Shown one piece after another: positions 1 to 10,000 of a stretch of DNA of 64,000 nucleotides. The notes beneath the pieces are model-generated. The model was given only the letters and a program-made list of their open reading frames with translations. It was not told the origin of the DNA and ran no database searches. Numbering within the stretch: the first letter of the stretch is position 1; the number at the start of each line of letters is the position of its first letter. The stretch covers positions 7,746,938 through 7,810,937 of the forward strand of contig NZ_CP037423.1 in assembly GCF_007754155.1 (NCBI RefSeq), given 5' to 3'. Both the position numbers and the translations under genes were made by a program. This stretch comes from Stieleria neptunia. GTDB taxonomy: Bacteria > Planctomycetota > Planctomycetia > Pirellulales > Pirellulaceae.

Positions 1-22
1 CTCAACCGAAACCCATCCCGCT

Positions 23-709
23 TCACTCGCTCGCGTTCGCCAGCGCCCGTTGCAACGGGCATTGCGCCGCATCGATCTGTTTTCCGCTGCGGTAACCTTG
101 CAGCAACCGTCGTGATTCGGCGGCCAGCATGCGGCGGACTTCGCGCCGTTTCCCTTTCACCCGTGGGATCGACAGGTTGTCATAAGCGGTCGTCTGGTGA
201 CGCATCCAGGCGATCACCGCAGACTCCGCCCGACGCTCGACCGGGATGCGTTGCGTGCGGGCGACGGTGCCGCTGCCCACGGGCGTTGCATGTGTGGTGA
301 CGGCAACGGCCAGCCGCTTGGCGATGTCGTGATGGGCCGCATGAAAATTGAGGAAGGTGAGCACCGCGTTTTCGAACTCGCCGACGTACTCGGCTTGTTT
401 CTTCTCGCGTCGGGCCACGTCACTTTTTCGCTTTTTTGCGTACGCGTCGGTCGACCGCTCGGCATCCAGTTTTGCCTTGGCGGCGGCGATCTGATCGGCG
501 TCCGCCCAAACGCCTTTGGAAAACACCCGTCGCCCGCGGCGTTCTTTCACCGTCCACGTCGGCCCGGCCGCTTTCACACGACGGGTCAGCCCCGCATCGC
601 CGGGCGGCAACAATTCCCAGCCGGTCGGAATCGACAGCTTGGTTCCGTCTTCGTCGACGACCTGTTGGGCGGAGGGTCCGGGAGCGACAACGCGAGTCTT
701 TTCGGGCAT
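23..709 (-). CDS. DUF2293 domain protein
   Basis: A 228-residue protein of unknown function. The C-terminal half (about residues 140-215) has the pattern I associate with DUF2293: a conserved HATPVGSGTVARTQRIP block, then RRAESAVIAWMRHQTT and a basic helix KGKRREVRRMLAAESRRLL. The middle (residues 80-110) is lysine/arginine rich. No signal peptide or membrane segment is visible, so it is probably cytoplasmic. The ATG at 709 opens the first conserved block. It stands alone on the minus strand with no operon partner in view. Family assignment is from memory of the motif; function is not known. Confidence 0.65.
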   Translation of the reverse strand: MPEKTRVVAPGPSAQQVVDEDGTKLSIPTGWELLPPGDAGLTRRVKAAGPTWTVKERRGRRVFSKGVWADADQIAAAKAKLDAERSTDAYAKKRKSDVARREKKQAEYVGEFENAVLTFLNFHAAHHDIAKRLAVAVTTHATPVGSGTVARTQRIPVERRAESAVIAWMRHQTTAYDNLSIPRVKGKRREVRRMLAAESRRLLQGYRSGKQIDAAQCPLQRALANASE

Positions 710-1017
710 CGGGCAGAAGCGGCACGGGGAAAGCGGTCAATCACAACGCACACCGACTTGATCGGCGGGTCGCGCGGGGCATCTTGATACGACGAATCCG
801 GTTTTGCATCAAGCGTTCCTCCCCGGAGACGCCCCTGGGGATCGGGGGAGGGATGGCAGAATGATTCGGGGCAGAATGATGGGGTGAGCATCCACACCGG
901 AGCCTCGTTCCAAAGCTCCGCCTCCCACCTCGTTCCAGGGCTCCGCCTTGGAACGGGCTTTGCCGGAGGCTCCGCCTCCGACGCACGAGAGGCGGAGCCT
1001 TACGCCGTGAACGATTT

Positions 1018-1093
1018 GTTAGCGGCAGGGCGCGAGCCCTCCGGTGTTTCGGCAAAGACAGCGGAACCGGAGGGCTCGCGCCCTGCCGCTAAC
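1018..1093. repeat. Perfect 28-bp inverted repeat beside IS630
   Basis: Arms 1018-1045 and 1066-1093 are exact reverse complements (GTTAGCGGCAGGGCGCGAGC...), separated by 20 bases. The preceding non-coding stretch 710-1017 has no gene and holds other chromosomal repeat words, such as a hairpin built on 'ggctccgcctc'. The IS630 element starts 8 bases after the right arm. Confidence 0.85.
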
Positions 1094-1101
1094 ACCTCCT
1101 A

Positions 1102-2293
1102 AGCACGTGAGCATGTGTAGTTCATGGAAATTGGCAAGGCTTTTGCAGGTTTGTCACGATGGGCGCGGTTCGTTCTTTTGCTAGCTAATTGTCCGGTCGT
1201 CGGACGGGCCTGGCAAGGTCGGTGCCTCCCGACAATCACGGGAGACTTACCATGGCAAGACCTGCAACCGTTTTCGCGAAAATCACGAACCAGCAGCAAC
1301 GTGACCGTCTGATTGAGCTTTGGAAACAGCATCCAAACCATTACACACGAATACGGGCACACGCGATTCTTCTGAGCGATGCTCAATACGAAATTGAGCA
1401 GATCGTCGATATTCTTAGTGTCAGTAGAGACAGCGTGCGAGCTTGGATCAAACACTTTGAACAAGACGGACCAGACGCCCTGCTGGACGAAAAGCGACCA
1501 GGCGGACCGAGGAAGCTCAATGAACAGGAAGAGCAAATCCTCAAAGATTTGTTGCGGCAATTTCCCTCCCGGCCTGCCACAGTCCTGTCGCGTTTGCGAA
1601 CACGGACCGGCAAATCGATCAGCCGACATTCGCTGCGTCGTTACGCCCGACGATTCAATTTGAGCTGGAAGCGGTTTCGGCGCAGCCTGCGGAAAAAACG
1701 AGACGAAAAGGCTTTCCGGTTGGCTCAAGAGGAACTCGCCGAGTTGCTCAATGAACCTGAACTGGATGTCGTATACTTTGACGAAGCGGGATTTTCGCTT
1801 AAGGGCGTGGTGCCATACGGATGGCTTCCCATCGGCGAACGGACCGATGTGCCAGTCACCGGCGCCCATGGGGCGACGGTTCAGGCACTTGGCTTTGAGC
1901 ATCAAGATGGAACCACCCATACCTATCTTCACAAAGGGTACGTCAACACGCAAACGGTCATTGAAATCATGGATGATTTTTGTGAGACGATTGACCAAAC
2001 AACGGTGGTCATCCTCGACAATGCATCTTGCCACACCAGCGGAGCTTTTGAAGCATCGATCGAACGCTGGGCAGAGCGTGGGCTGCTGGTTTATCATCTT
2101 CCGCCGTATAGTCCCGAACTGAATTCGATCGAGCGACTATGGAGGCAACTAAAGTATCAACAAATGCCCGCCACGGCCTGGGAACGATTCAAAACCTTGT
2201 TACAAACGCTGACGACGAAGCTATGCGAAATCGGTGAGGTAACCTACATGCCATCACTTGAAAGTTATGCCGAATAACTCGTGCTGACGTGCT
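1102..2293 (+). mobile_element. IS630-family insertion sequence, copy A
   Basis: A 1192-bp element with one transposase gene. The ends are imperfect inverted repeats: the left reads AGCACGTGAGCATGTG, the right, on the other strand, reads AGCACGTCAGCACGAG. TA dinucleotides at 1100-1101 and 2294-2295 flank it, as expected for the TA duplication made by IS630/Tc1-type elements. An apparently identical copy lies inverted at 61836-63027. This copy sits between an inverted repeat and the SGNH hydrolase gene, 86 bp before its ATG, so it may affect that gene's promoter. Confidence 0.92.
1252..2277 (+). CDS. IS630-family transposase
   Basis: A DDE transposase of 341 residues. The N-terminal third is a helix-turn-helix region (EIEQIVDILSVSRDSVRAWIKHF). 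The DDE catalytic core follows, with DVVYFDEAGFSL (first D), VVILDNASCH (second D) and PPYSPELNSIERLWRQLK (final E). The ATG at 1252 is preceded by a GGGAGA ribosome site and starts at MARPATV; a longer reading from 1189 lacks support. The protein is identical to the copy at 61852-62877, so one copy has moved recently and both look intact. Confidence 0.93.
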   Translation: MARPATVFAKITNQQQRDRLIELWKQHPNHYTRIRAHAILLSDAQYEIEQIVDILSVSRDSVRAWIKHFEQDGPDALLDEKRPGGPRKLNEQEEQILKDLLRQFPSRPATVLSRLRTRTGKSISRHSLRRYARRFNLSWKRFRRSLRKKRDEKAFRLAQEELAELLNEPELDVVYFDEAGFSLKGVVPYGWLPIGERTDVPVTGAHGATVQALGFEHQDGTTHTYLHKGYVNTQTVIEIMDDFCETIDQTTVVILDNASCHTSGAFEASIERWAERGLLVYHLPPYSPELNSIERLWRQLKYQQMPATAWERFKTLLQTLTTKLCEIGEVTYMPSLESYAE

Positions 2294-2378
2294 TAAAACA
2301 CGGGAAACCAATCGTTCACGGCGTCCGGCAGAGCCCGGGCGCAAGACCGGCAAGGCCACGGGTGTCTATACTGCCCCC

Positions 2379-4241
2379 ATGAACCACAACGTCACGCACC
2401 CACCCGCCCCACGCAATGCACCACGCATCAGCCTGGCGAAACGGCTGCTCTTTTCCTTGGTGCTGTGTTTCGCATTGTTCGGCATCGCGGAATTGCTGCT
2501 GGCTTGCTTTTGGGATCCCCCGCCACCGACCGACCCCTTCGTCGGATTTTCTCCCAGCGTCCCGCTGCTGGTCGAAGACGAACGTTCGGATCCGAACGGC
2601 GATGCGACGGAACCTGGTTTGCGAATCAATCCCGCCAAGCTCGTGTGGTTCAACGATCAATCGTTCCCGGCATCCAAGCCGGCGGGGACCTACCGCATTG
2701 TCTGCCTGGGCGGATCGACAACCTTCGGCCGCCCCTTCGATGATTCGACTTCGTTTTGTGGTTGGCTGAGGACGTTGTTGCCGCTGGTCGGCCCGCAGCG
2801 ACAATGGGAAGTGATCAACGCCGGCGGCGTCAGCTATGCCAGCTATCGCGTCGCGGGTGTGATGCAGGAATTCGCTGGGCACGACGTCGACCTGTTCATC
2901 TTGTACACCGGCCAGAATGAGTTTCTGGAATGGCGGACGTACGGCGACCTGATCGAATCGTCGGAAACGCCTGGTGTGCCGGCGGCCCGTGCGCTGTCAA
3001 CGCTCGCCACCAAAACGCGCGTCGGCCAATCCATCGAGTTGCTGGTTGATCGTCTTCGTTCAACGGGTCACCAGGACTCCAAACAGATCCTCTCCGGCGA
3101 AGTCGACGAGATTTTGAACCACACGATTGGACCGGCCAGTTACCAGCGAAATCCGTCCTGGCATCGCGGTGTGGAAGAACACTTTCGCATCAATCTGCGG
3201 CGGATGCAGCAAATCGCCCAGGGGGCCGGCGCGGCGTTGGCGGTCGTCGTGCCGGCGTCCAATCTTCGCGACTGTTCGCCTTTCAAAGCCGACTTCGGAG
3301 ACGGCATCGATGGTCCGACGCGACAGCGATTGACACAAGATCTTGAAACCGCTCGCGAGTTGCTGGCCGACGGTGCGGCGGCTCAGGCGCTGGAAGTGCT
3401 GGAGCTGATTCTGGAACAAGACCAGGTTCACGCCGACGTCCATTTCCTGCGCGGCCGCGCGCTGTTGGAAGTCGGTCTCGCGAATGATGCCGCGAACAGC
3501 TTTCAACGTGCGATCGATGAAGACATCTGCCCCTTGCGTGCAACGACTCCGATCAAGCAAATCCTACGCGAATTCCTTTCGGAAAGCTCCGTGATCCCCG
3601 TCGACTTTGAAGCCCATCTGGCCGCTCGATCGCAGCGTGAACAAGGGCATGTCTGCTTTGGTGCAGAGTCGTTTCTGGATCATGTCCACCCGACCGTGGA
3701 CGTGCATCGCGAAATCGCGTTGGCGATCGTGCGCTCGCTTGCCGACCGGGCGATCGTGCCCGCCACGCCAACCGACCGACAGATTGTCGCTGCGGCTGAA
3801 GAGGTTCGAAGCAACATTGATCGGCGAGCCCAGGCGGTCGCGTTTCGGAATTTGGCCAAACTGACCCACTGGGCGGGGAAATTCGAGGAGGCCCGGAGGA
3901 ATGCCGACGACGCCCTGCGGTTGCTGCCGCTGGACTTGGAGAGTCGATACATTTTGGCGGATTGTCTGGTCCACGAGGGACAAATCGACGCAGCGATCGA
4001 GCAGTACACGGAACTGTTTGAGATCGGAGATTTCGATCGAGCCTGTCGTCCGTTTGGTGAGCTTTTGGCCATGCAAGGTCATACCGATGCGGCGAAGGGA
4101 TATTTGATGCAAGCCGTGTTCGTCAGTCAGGGGTTGCGGCAAGCCGCGGCCTACGAGTCACTGGGCCGCTTGCACGAGTCCCTCGGTGAGAACGAACTGG
4201 CCGCAGAATGCTTTGAAAAAGCAAGTCAACTGCGTCAGTAG
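2379..4241 (+). CDS. Membrane-anchored SGNH/GDSL hydrolase with TPR repeats
   Basis: A 620-residue protein. After a short tail, residues about 20-42 (LLFSLVLCFALFGIAELLLA) form one membrane helix or uncleaved signal. An SGNH-hydrolase-like domain follows with IVCLGGSTTFGRP (serine block), VINAGGVSYASYRV (glycine block), ILYTGQNEF (asparagine block) and a late SFLDHVHPT (Asp-His pair). Two TPR-like regions are visible, one inserted near residues 335-390 and one at the C-terminus. Substrate is unknown; the family includes esterases and acyl-transfer enzymes acting on exported glycans or lipids. The start at 2379 was chosen because the upstream reading overlaps the IS630 end. Confidence 0.75.
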   Translation: MNHNVTHPPAPRNAPRISLAKRLLFSLVLCFALFGIAELLLACFWDPPPPTDPFVGFSPSVPLLVEDERSDPNGDATEPGLRINPAKLVWFNDQSFPASKPAGTYRIVCLGGSTTFGRPFDDSTSFCGWLRTLLPLVGPQRQWEVINAGGVSYASYRVAGVMQEFAGHDVDLFILYTGQNEFLEWRTYGDLIESSETPGVPAARALSTLATKTRVGQSIELLVDRLRSTGHQDSKQILSGEVDEILNHTIGPASYQRNPSWHRGVEEHFRINLRRMQQIAQGAGAALAVVVPASNLRDCSPFKADFGDGIDGPTRQRLTQDLETARELLADGAAAQALEVLELILEQDQVHADVHFLRGRALLEVGLANDAANSFQRAIDEDICPLRATTPIKQILREFLSESSVIPVDFEAHLAARSQREQGHVCFGAESFLDHVHPTVDVHREIALAIVRSLADRAIVPATPTDRQIVAAAEEVRSNIDRRAQAVAFRNLAKLTHWAGKFEEARRNADDALRLLPLDLESRYILADCLVHEGQIDAAIEQYTELFEIGDFDRACRPFGELLAMQGHTDAAKGYLMQAVFVSQGLRQAAAYESLGRLHESLGENELAAECFEKASQLRQ

Positions 4242-4734
4242 CGCAACAAGTGGGATAGGCTTCCAGCCTGTCGATGCGGAAATGACAAGGCGGAACGTCC
4301 GTCTTGGGCTTCAACGGCCCCGTCCGGCGGACACTTGGTCCGTGATCAAGGACAAATTCGGGCCGATTTCCCGACGCTTTTCCCGCTAAATCATCGGTGT
4401 TTTGCGGCTCTTCACGCCTCAGCCATTGTGTAGGGGTTGCCGCCACGTCACACTGGACGGGCCGGGACGACTGCGCTTGCAAACGGCTCGATCGCGATTT
4501 GCGATTTTGAGCAACGTACTCCCGCCAGCTGGAAAAGGCTCGCCCGCGGTAGCCGCCTTTCCCCGCTTAACTGTTTAACCACCGCCAAACGATTTGGACG
4601 GCTGAGCCGGCGTGTTCGCTCGGCACAGCGACGCCGAAAGTAACGTTTTCGGTTTGCGGATGCGTCCGCAGTCGGGGCGATTCCATCGGATCGCTCACCA
4701 CCAATCACCTTTTTTGCATAGATACAGACAGCCC
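4242..4734. other. Intergenic region with dispersed repeat
   Basis: About 490 bases without a convincing gene. At 4250-4272 it holds one copy of the 23-base dispersed repeat starting GTGGGATAGGCTTCCAGCC, just after the hydrolase stop. The remainder presumably carries the promoter of the next gene; I see no clear riboswitch fold. Confidence 0.6.
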
Positions 4735-5559
4735 ATGACCGAAGCTTCTATCACCGCGACCCCGTTGCCCGACATCCAATCGACCGGCGACGGACGAAAG
4801 GTCGCGATCAATAAAGTCGGCGTGACCAATGTCCGTTACCCCATTTCCCTGCGGACGCCTGGCAAGGGAAAGGGCAATGAGTTCATTCACACCGTCGCGA
4901 CGATCAACATGTTTGTTTCGCTGCCGCACGACGTGAAAGGAACACACATGTCGCGGTTCCTGGAAGTGCTGAACGAATACCACGAAGAACTCAGCAGCGA
5001 CGCGTTGCCGTTGGTGGCCAATCGGATGAAGGAGAAACTGGAGTCCCAGGATGCCTACCTGGAACTCAGCTTCCCCTACTTCGTTGACAAAACGGCTCCC
5101 GTCAGCGGGCAGTCCGGAAAACTGGATTTTGACGTCGCCTTTGAATTGGCCAGCAACGGAACCGACGATTTCGTGATGACGCTGAAGATCCCGGCGACCA
5201 GCCTGTGTCCCTGCTCCAAGGAGATTTCGGATTACGGCGCCCACAACCAACGTTGTGACATGACGGTCAAAGTCCGAATGGCCGAAGGCGTCCACTTGTG
5301 GATCGAAGAACTGTTCGGGATCGTCGAACAATGCGCTTCGACACAAGTCTTCAGCGTGCTGAAACGTCCCGATGAAAAATGGGTCACCGAGCGGGCCTAC
5401 GAGAACCCAAAATTCGTAGAGGACATCGTCCGCGACTTGGCCGTTGCACTCAACAACGACGACCGAATCGTCTGGTACCAGTGCAGCAGCGAAAACTACG
5501 AATCGATCCACAATCACAATGCCTACGCGTTCATCGAATGTGATAAACGCGAGCAGTAA
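4735..5559 (+). CDS. folE2: GTP cyclohydrolase FolE2 (type IB)
   Basis: A 274-residue cytoplasmic enzyme. FolE2 converts GTP to 7,8-dihydroneopterin triphosphate, the entry step of folate (and, in many bacteria, queuosine) synthesis. Diagnostic features are the N-terminal DVQS-type block (DIQSTGDGRKVAINKVGV), the central LCPCSKEISDYGAHNQR with the catalytic/metal cysteine, and the C-terminal SSENYESIHNHNAYAFIE. Length matches the family. The ATG at 4735 begins just before the conserved N-terminal block. FolE2 is the metal-flexible alternative to zinc-dependent FolE; no zinc-responsive operator was recognised upstream. Confidence 0.95.
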   Translation: MTEASITATPLPDIQSTGDGRKVAINKVGVTNVRYPISLRTPGKGKGNEFIHTVATINMFVSLPHDVKGTHMSRFLEVLNEYHEELSSDALPLVANRMKEKLESQDAYLELSFPYFVDKTAPVSGQSGKLDFDVAFELASNGTDDFVMTLKIPATSLCPCSKEISDYGAHNQRCDMTVKVRMAEGVHLWIEELFGIVEQCASTQVFSVLKRPDEKWVTERAYENPKFVEDIVRDLAVALNNDDRIVWYQCSSENYESIHNHNAYAFIECDKREQ

Positions 5560-5584
5560 TCGTTCAGTAACCAGCCATCGAGCA

Positions 5585-5607
5585 GTGGGATAGGCTTCCA
5601 GCCTGTC
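5585..5607 (+). repeat. Dispersed 23-base chromosomal repeat
   Basis: A single copy of the motif GTGGGATAGGCTTCCAGCC(TGTC), 25 bases after the folE2 stop. The same word is found after several other genes in the window. Confidence 0.85.
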
Positions 5608-5664
5608 GATCGCGGGTTCGTTCGAATGGTCGGCTGCTATCCCAAGCCTCCCGCTCAGCCGACC

Positions 5665-6504
5665 ATGTCCTCCAAACTCATCCTCAGCGAGCGAGCGATC
5701 ATCGAAACGGTCGCGGCGCTGCACCAACGCATTTCCGATCGCTTTCCCGGCAGCGGGCTGTCCGATCTGTGCACCCAGTTGCTGGAGGTTGCCGAAAAGT
5801 CAGCCGTTCGGGCGCAAGGGATTGGCGAATCCGTCTGGTGGATTCGCATTTGCGGCTATCTGCTGGCCATCGTTGTGATGGTGCTGGTCGGTTCGATGAT
5901 CTGGTTCGTCACCCACTCGGTCCGTTTCAAGGATGAAGCGATCGGCTGGACCGATCTGATCGGAACGTTCGACGCGGGCGCAAACACGCTGATCGTCTTG
6001 GGCGCGACGCTCTACTTTCTGACAAGTCTGGAAATTCGAATCAAACGTCGTCGCGCCTTGGTGGCCGTGCACGAATTGCGATCGATCGCACACGTGGTGG
6101 ACATGCACCAGTTGACCAAAGATCCCGAACGGATGCTGGAGCGGTATCGTCAAACCGACCATTCGCCGGCCGAAGCGATGGGCCCGTTGGAGCTGAACCG
6201 CTACCTCGACTACTGCACCGAGATGCTGTCCCTGATCGGCAAGATCGCAGCGCTGTATGTCCAGCGATTTAATGATTCCGCATCCGTCGCCGCGGTCAGC
6301 GAAGTCGAACAATTGACGACGGGGCTGTCGCGAAAGATCTGGCAGAAGATCGTGCTGCTGAGCGAAATCACCGAATTCCAGACACGACACATTCGGATGG
6401 ATCCGCCTGCAACCAATTCGGCGGTGGTCGATCCGGAACCCGATCCGGTCGGCGAATCCGACACGCCCGAAACGCCGCCGGAGGACGGGGGTGGAAAGAC
6501 ATAG
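5665..6504 (+). CDS. Two-transmembrane hypothetical protein
   Basis: A 279-residue protein with two hydrophobic helices at about residues 62-84 (ICGYLLAIVVMVLVGSMIWF) and 105-122 (TLIVLGATLYFLTSL), followed by a basic stop (EIRIKRRR). The N-terminal 60 and C-terminal 150 residues are soluble and mostly helical. A Pro/Glu/Asp-rich tail ends the protein. No catalytic motif is recognised. A start at 5626 would add 13 unsupported residues. It may be co-expressed with folE2, but a repeat separates them. Confidence 0.7.
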   Translation: MSSKLILSERAIIETVAALHQRISDRFPGSGLSDLCTQLLEVAEKSAVRAQGIGESVWWIRICGYLLAIVVMVLVGSMIWFVTHSVRFKDEAIGWTDLIGTFDAGANTLIVLGATLYFLTSLEIRIKRRRALVAVHELRSIAHVVDMHQLTKDPERMLERYRQTDHSPAEAMGPLELNRYLDYCTEMLSLIGKIAALYVQRFNDSASVAAVSEVEQLTTGLSRKIWQKIVLLSEITEFQTRHIRMDPPATNSAVVDPEPDPVGESDTPETPPEDGGGKT

Positions 6505-6611
6505 GACCGTCGGAAGAAGAAGTGGGATAGGCTTCCAGCCTGTCATGGCGAAAACGACAGGCTGGAAGCCTGTCCCACAATCAATCCCCGCCACTTGTTC
6601 TTCCGACGGTC
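6505..6611. repeat. Nested inverted repeat after stop codon
   Basis: Directly after the stop codon an outer arm GACCGTCGG (6505-6513) pairs with CCGACGGTC (6603-6611). An inner pair is made of the 23-base dispersed repeat (from 6522) and its reverse complement (GACAGGCTGGAAGCCTGTCC, from 6555). The whole could form a long cruciform or transcript hairpin. Confidence 0.85.
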
Positions 6612-7015
6612 TTTAGGCGTCACAGCACTCGCTCCCTGGCTCCGCCCGACGCCGTGAACCGTAGGCTCGGGCTATCGATTGTATAACGGCAGCTTTTGGC
6701 AAACCATTTAGATTCTCTCCCCCTGGGAGAGACGGCGTTTGCGCAGCAAGCAAACGCCAGAGAGGGCCCACGCTGCAAAAGTCTTGGCGCCTTGCGCTAC
6801 GATCAAATCCGCCACCTATTCAATGGACGTCCCCTCGCCGACGCACGTTCGACACGTGAGGCGGAGCCTGGGAAACAAAACGCGTCCGCAGGGTACAACC
6901 GACGCGTTGGCAATTCCCTCGATTCCTCGGCGACGTTGCGAAACCCAGGATTTCGGTCCTCCGCTGGGGTATAATTCCAATCCAGCCCTCACCGCCCGTC
7001 CCGCCTGATTCTGCC
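6612..7015. other. Intergenic region
   Basis: About 400 bases with no supported gene. It contains fragments of planctomycete intergenic repeat words ('gaggcggagcctgg', 'tggctccgccc') and must carry the promoter for the following DUF1549/DUF1553-DUF1501 pair. Confidence 0.5.
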
Positions 7016-10000
7016 ATGCTGCGATTGTTTCGTTTCTTTTTCCCAATCATCCTCGCCGCTCCGACGGTGATGGGCACGTCGACCGACAATGCCTCCGCCG
7101 ACGAACCGCTTCAGTTCAATCGCGACATCCGCCCGATCCTGTCCGAGAACTGTTACCACTGTCACGGCCCGGATGCTTCGGCGCGAGAAGCCGAGTTGCG
7201 ATTGGATACCGAAGAAGGCGCGAAAGAATGGGCCGTCGTCTCGGGAGAGGCCGAGTCCAGCGAGTTGGTGGCGAGGATTTTCAGCGACGATCCCGACACG
7301 TTGATGCCCCCGGCGGACAGCGAACGTGCGCTGACAGAAAAACAAAAACAGTTGCTTCGCCGCTGGGTCAACGAAGGTGCCTCGTACCAAGCCCACTGGT
7401 CGTTTCAAACGCCGCTCGCCCAGAGAGTGCCGGCCGTGGCCGGCGACCGGGCCGTCAACCCGATCGATCACTTCATCTTCCATCGGCTGCAAACGAACTC
7501 GCTGCAACTCGCACCGGCTGCCGACAAAGAAACGCTGCTGCGCAGAATCACGTTTGACTTGATCGGGCTGCCGCCGACGATTGCCGAACTCGACCACTTC
7601 CTGGCCGACACATCCCCCCGCGCGATCGAAAAAGTGATCGACCGACTGCTGGCCGATTCTCGCTACGGCGAACGGATGGCCGCCGATTGGCTGGACGTCG
7701 CGCGGTACAGCGACACGTATGGTTATCAAGTCGATCGCGATCGTTTCGTGTGGCCCTACCGTGATTGGGTGGTTGATGCGTTCAATCGCAATCTCGGCTA
7801 TGACCATTTCCTCCGCCAACAACTCGCCGGCGATCTGCTGCCCGACCCGTCACGCGACCAGATCCTGGCAACGACCTTCAATCGGTTGCATCCACAAAAG
7901 GTCGAAGGCGGCAGCGTCCCCGAAGAGTTTCGGATCGAGTATGTCGCCGACCGAACCCAGACCGTCTCAACCGCCTTCCTGGGGCTGACGATGGAGTGCT
8001 GTCGATGCCACTCGCACAAGTACGATCCGATCACTCAAACCGAGTACTACCAGCTCTCTGCGTTTTTCGCCAACATCGACGAAGCCGGCTTGTATTCGTT
8101 TTTCACGCCATCGATTCCGACTCCGACCCTGGGACTGCCCAACGACGCGCAAGCGGTTCGTTTGTCACAACTGCAACGTGACATCGATTCGCATTTGGCC
8201 AGCTATCACAAAGCCTGTGAGAAGCAAATCGACATCGATGCCTATCGCGACCTGCTCGACACCAACGCTGCCCCATCGGATCCAACCGAAACGCCGGCGT
8301 CTGCCCAGGCAAGCGACAAGTCCAGCGGCAACAATGACAATGACACCGATCCGGTCGATCGTCTGTATGCCACGCCGATCGAATCGCTGGACTTTGAATC
8401 GCCACCGTCGGCGCCCAATCAGTCGGTGCCGGGGATCGCCGGCAACGCCGTTCGCTTGACCGGCGATGACGTCGTCAATCTCAAGACGGGAAATTTTCGT
8501 CGCGACCAACCGTTCTCGGTTTCGCTGTGGATCAAGACGCCCGACGTCAAAGACCGCGCCGTCGTTTTCCATCGTTCCCGCGCTTGGACCGACGCCGCCA
8601 GCCGCGGTTATCAGTTGCTGATCGAAGACGGACACCTGAGTTGGTCATTGATTCATTTTTGGCCCGGCAACGCGATTCGCATCCGCACCCCCGACCCGAT
8701 TCCCGTCAATCAATGGGTTCACGTGGTCGTCACCAACGACGGTTCCAGTTCAGCCGGCGGATTGTCGATCGCCATCGACGGGCAACGTGTCCCGGCGGTC
8801 ACGGTGCGCGACCATTTGACCAAGCAGATCACCGGAGGCGGTGGCGACAACTTGGCGATCGGGCAACGCTTTCGCGATCGCGGGTTCACGTCGGGCGAAG
8901 TCGATTCGTTTCGCGTGTTCGATTGTGAATTGACCGATCTGGAGATTCAGCGTCTGGCACGTCGCGACGAATCATTGACTTGGGTCCGCTCGGCTCCCCA
9001 GGACTGGACGCCTGCGCAACGCCACATCATGTCCGACCATCTGCTGCGGCGACACGACGCCGATTTGGCACAACACCGAGAGCGGCTCGGGCAAGCCAGG
9101 CGGGTGTTGTGTCAGCTTCAGGACCAGATTCAAGAGATCATGGTGATGAAAGAGGCACCGGGGGTCCGCACCACGTACCGACTGGAACGCGGCGCCTATG
9201 ACGCGCCGGCCGAAGCGGTCACGCCGGGCACCCCCAAAGCGATTCTGGGTTTGGACGACTCCACGCGCAAGGACCGATTGGGGCTGGCCGATTGGATGCT
9301 TCGCCCCGATCACCCGCTGACCAGTCGCGTCGCCGTCAATCGAATCTGGCAGCTCTGTTTCGGTGTCGGTCTGGTTCGAACCCCCGAAGATTTTGGCAGC
9401 CAAGGCGAACCGCCCACGCACCCGGAATTGCTGGACTGGTTGGCGATCGATTTCGTCAACAGCGGTTGGGACATCAAACGATTGATCAAACAAATCATGA
9501 TGTCGGCGACCTACCAGGCGTCCAGCGAGCACCCGGACCCGGCGGTTTGGAATCGGGATCCCGAAAACCGTTGGCTGTCCCGCCACAACGCCTACCGGCT
9601 TCCCGCCGAGATGTTGCGCGACCAAGCCCTGGCGCTGTCGGGACAATTGGTTTCCAAACTCGGCGGACCGCCCGTCAAACCCTATGAAGTCGAGGCTTCG
9701 TTTAAACCGTCCAAACGCGATTCCGGCGAAGGCCTGTATCGTCGCAGCATCTACACCTATTGGAAACGCACCGGACCGGCGCCGGCGATGATGACTTTGG
9801 ACGCGGCCAAACGAGACGTCTGTCGCGTCCGGCGTGAACGGACCTCGTCGCCGCTGCAAGCGTTCGTGCTGCTCAACGGTCCCCAATATGTTGAATCGGC
9901 ACGTGTGTTGGCGTTTCGTTTGATCACCGAGCAGGGTGACGATGCCGACGCCGTGCTGTTGGCCGCCTTTCGGACGTTGACCAGCCGTTACCCGACCGAT

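Noticed and set aside
1099..2097. Long minus-strand ORF across IS630
   Set aside because: It mirrors the transposase on the opposite strand and has no motif; the same shadow occurs in copy B.
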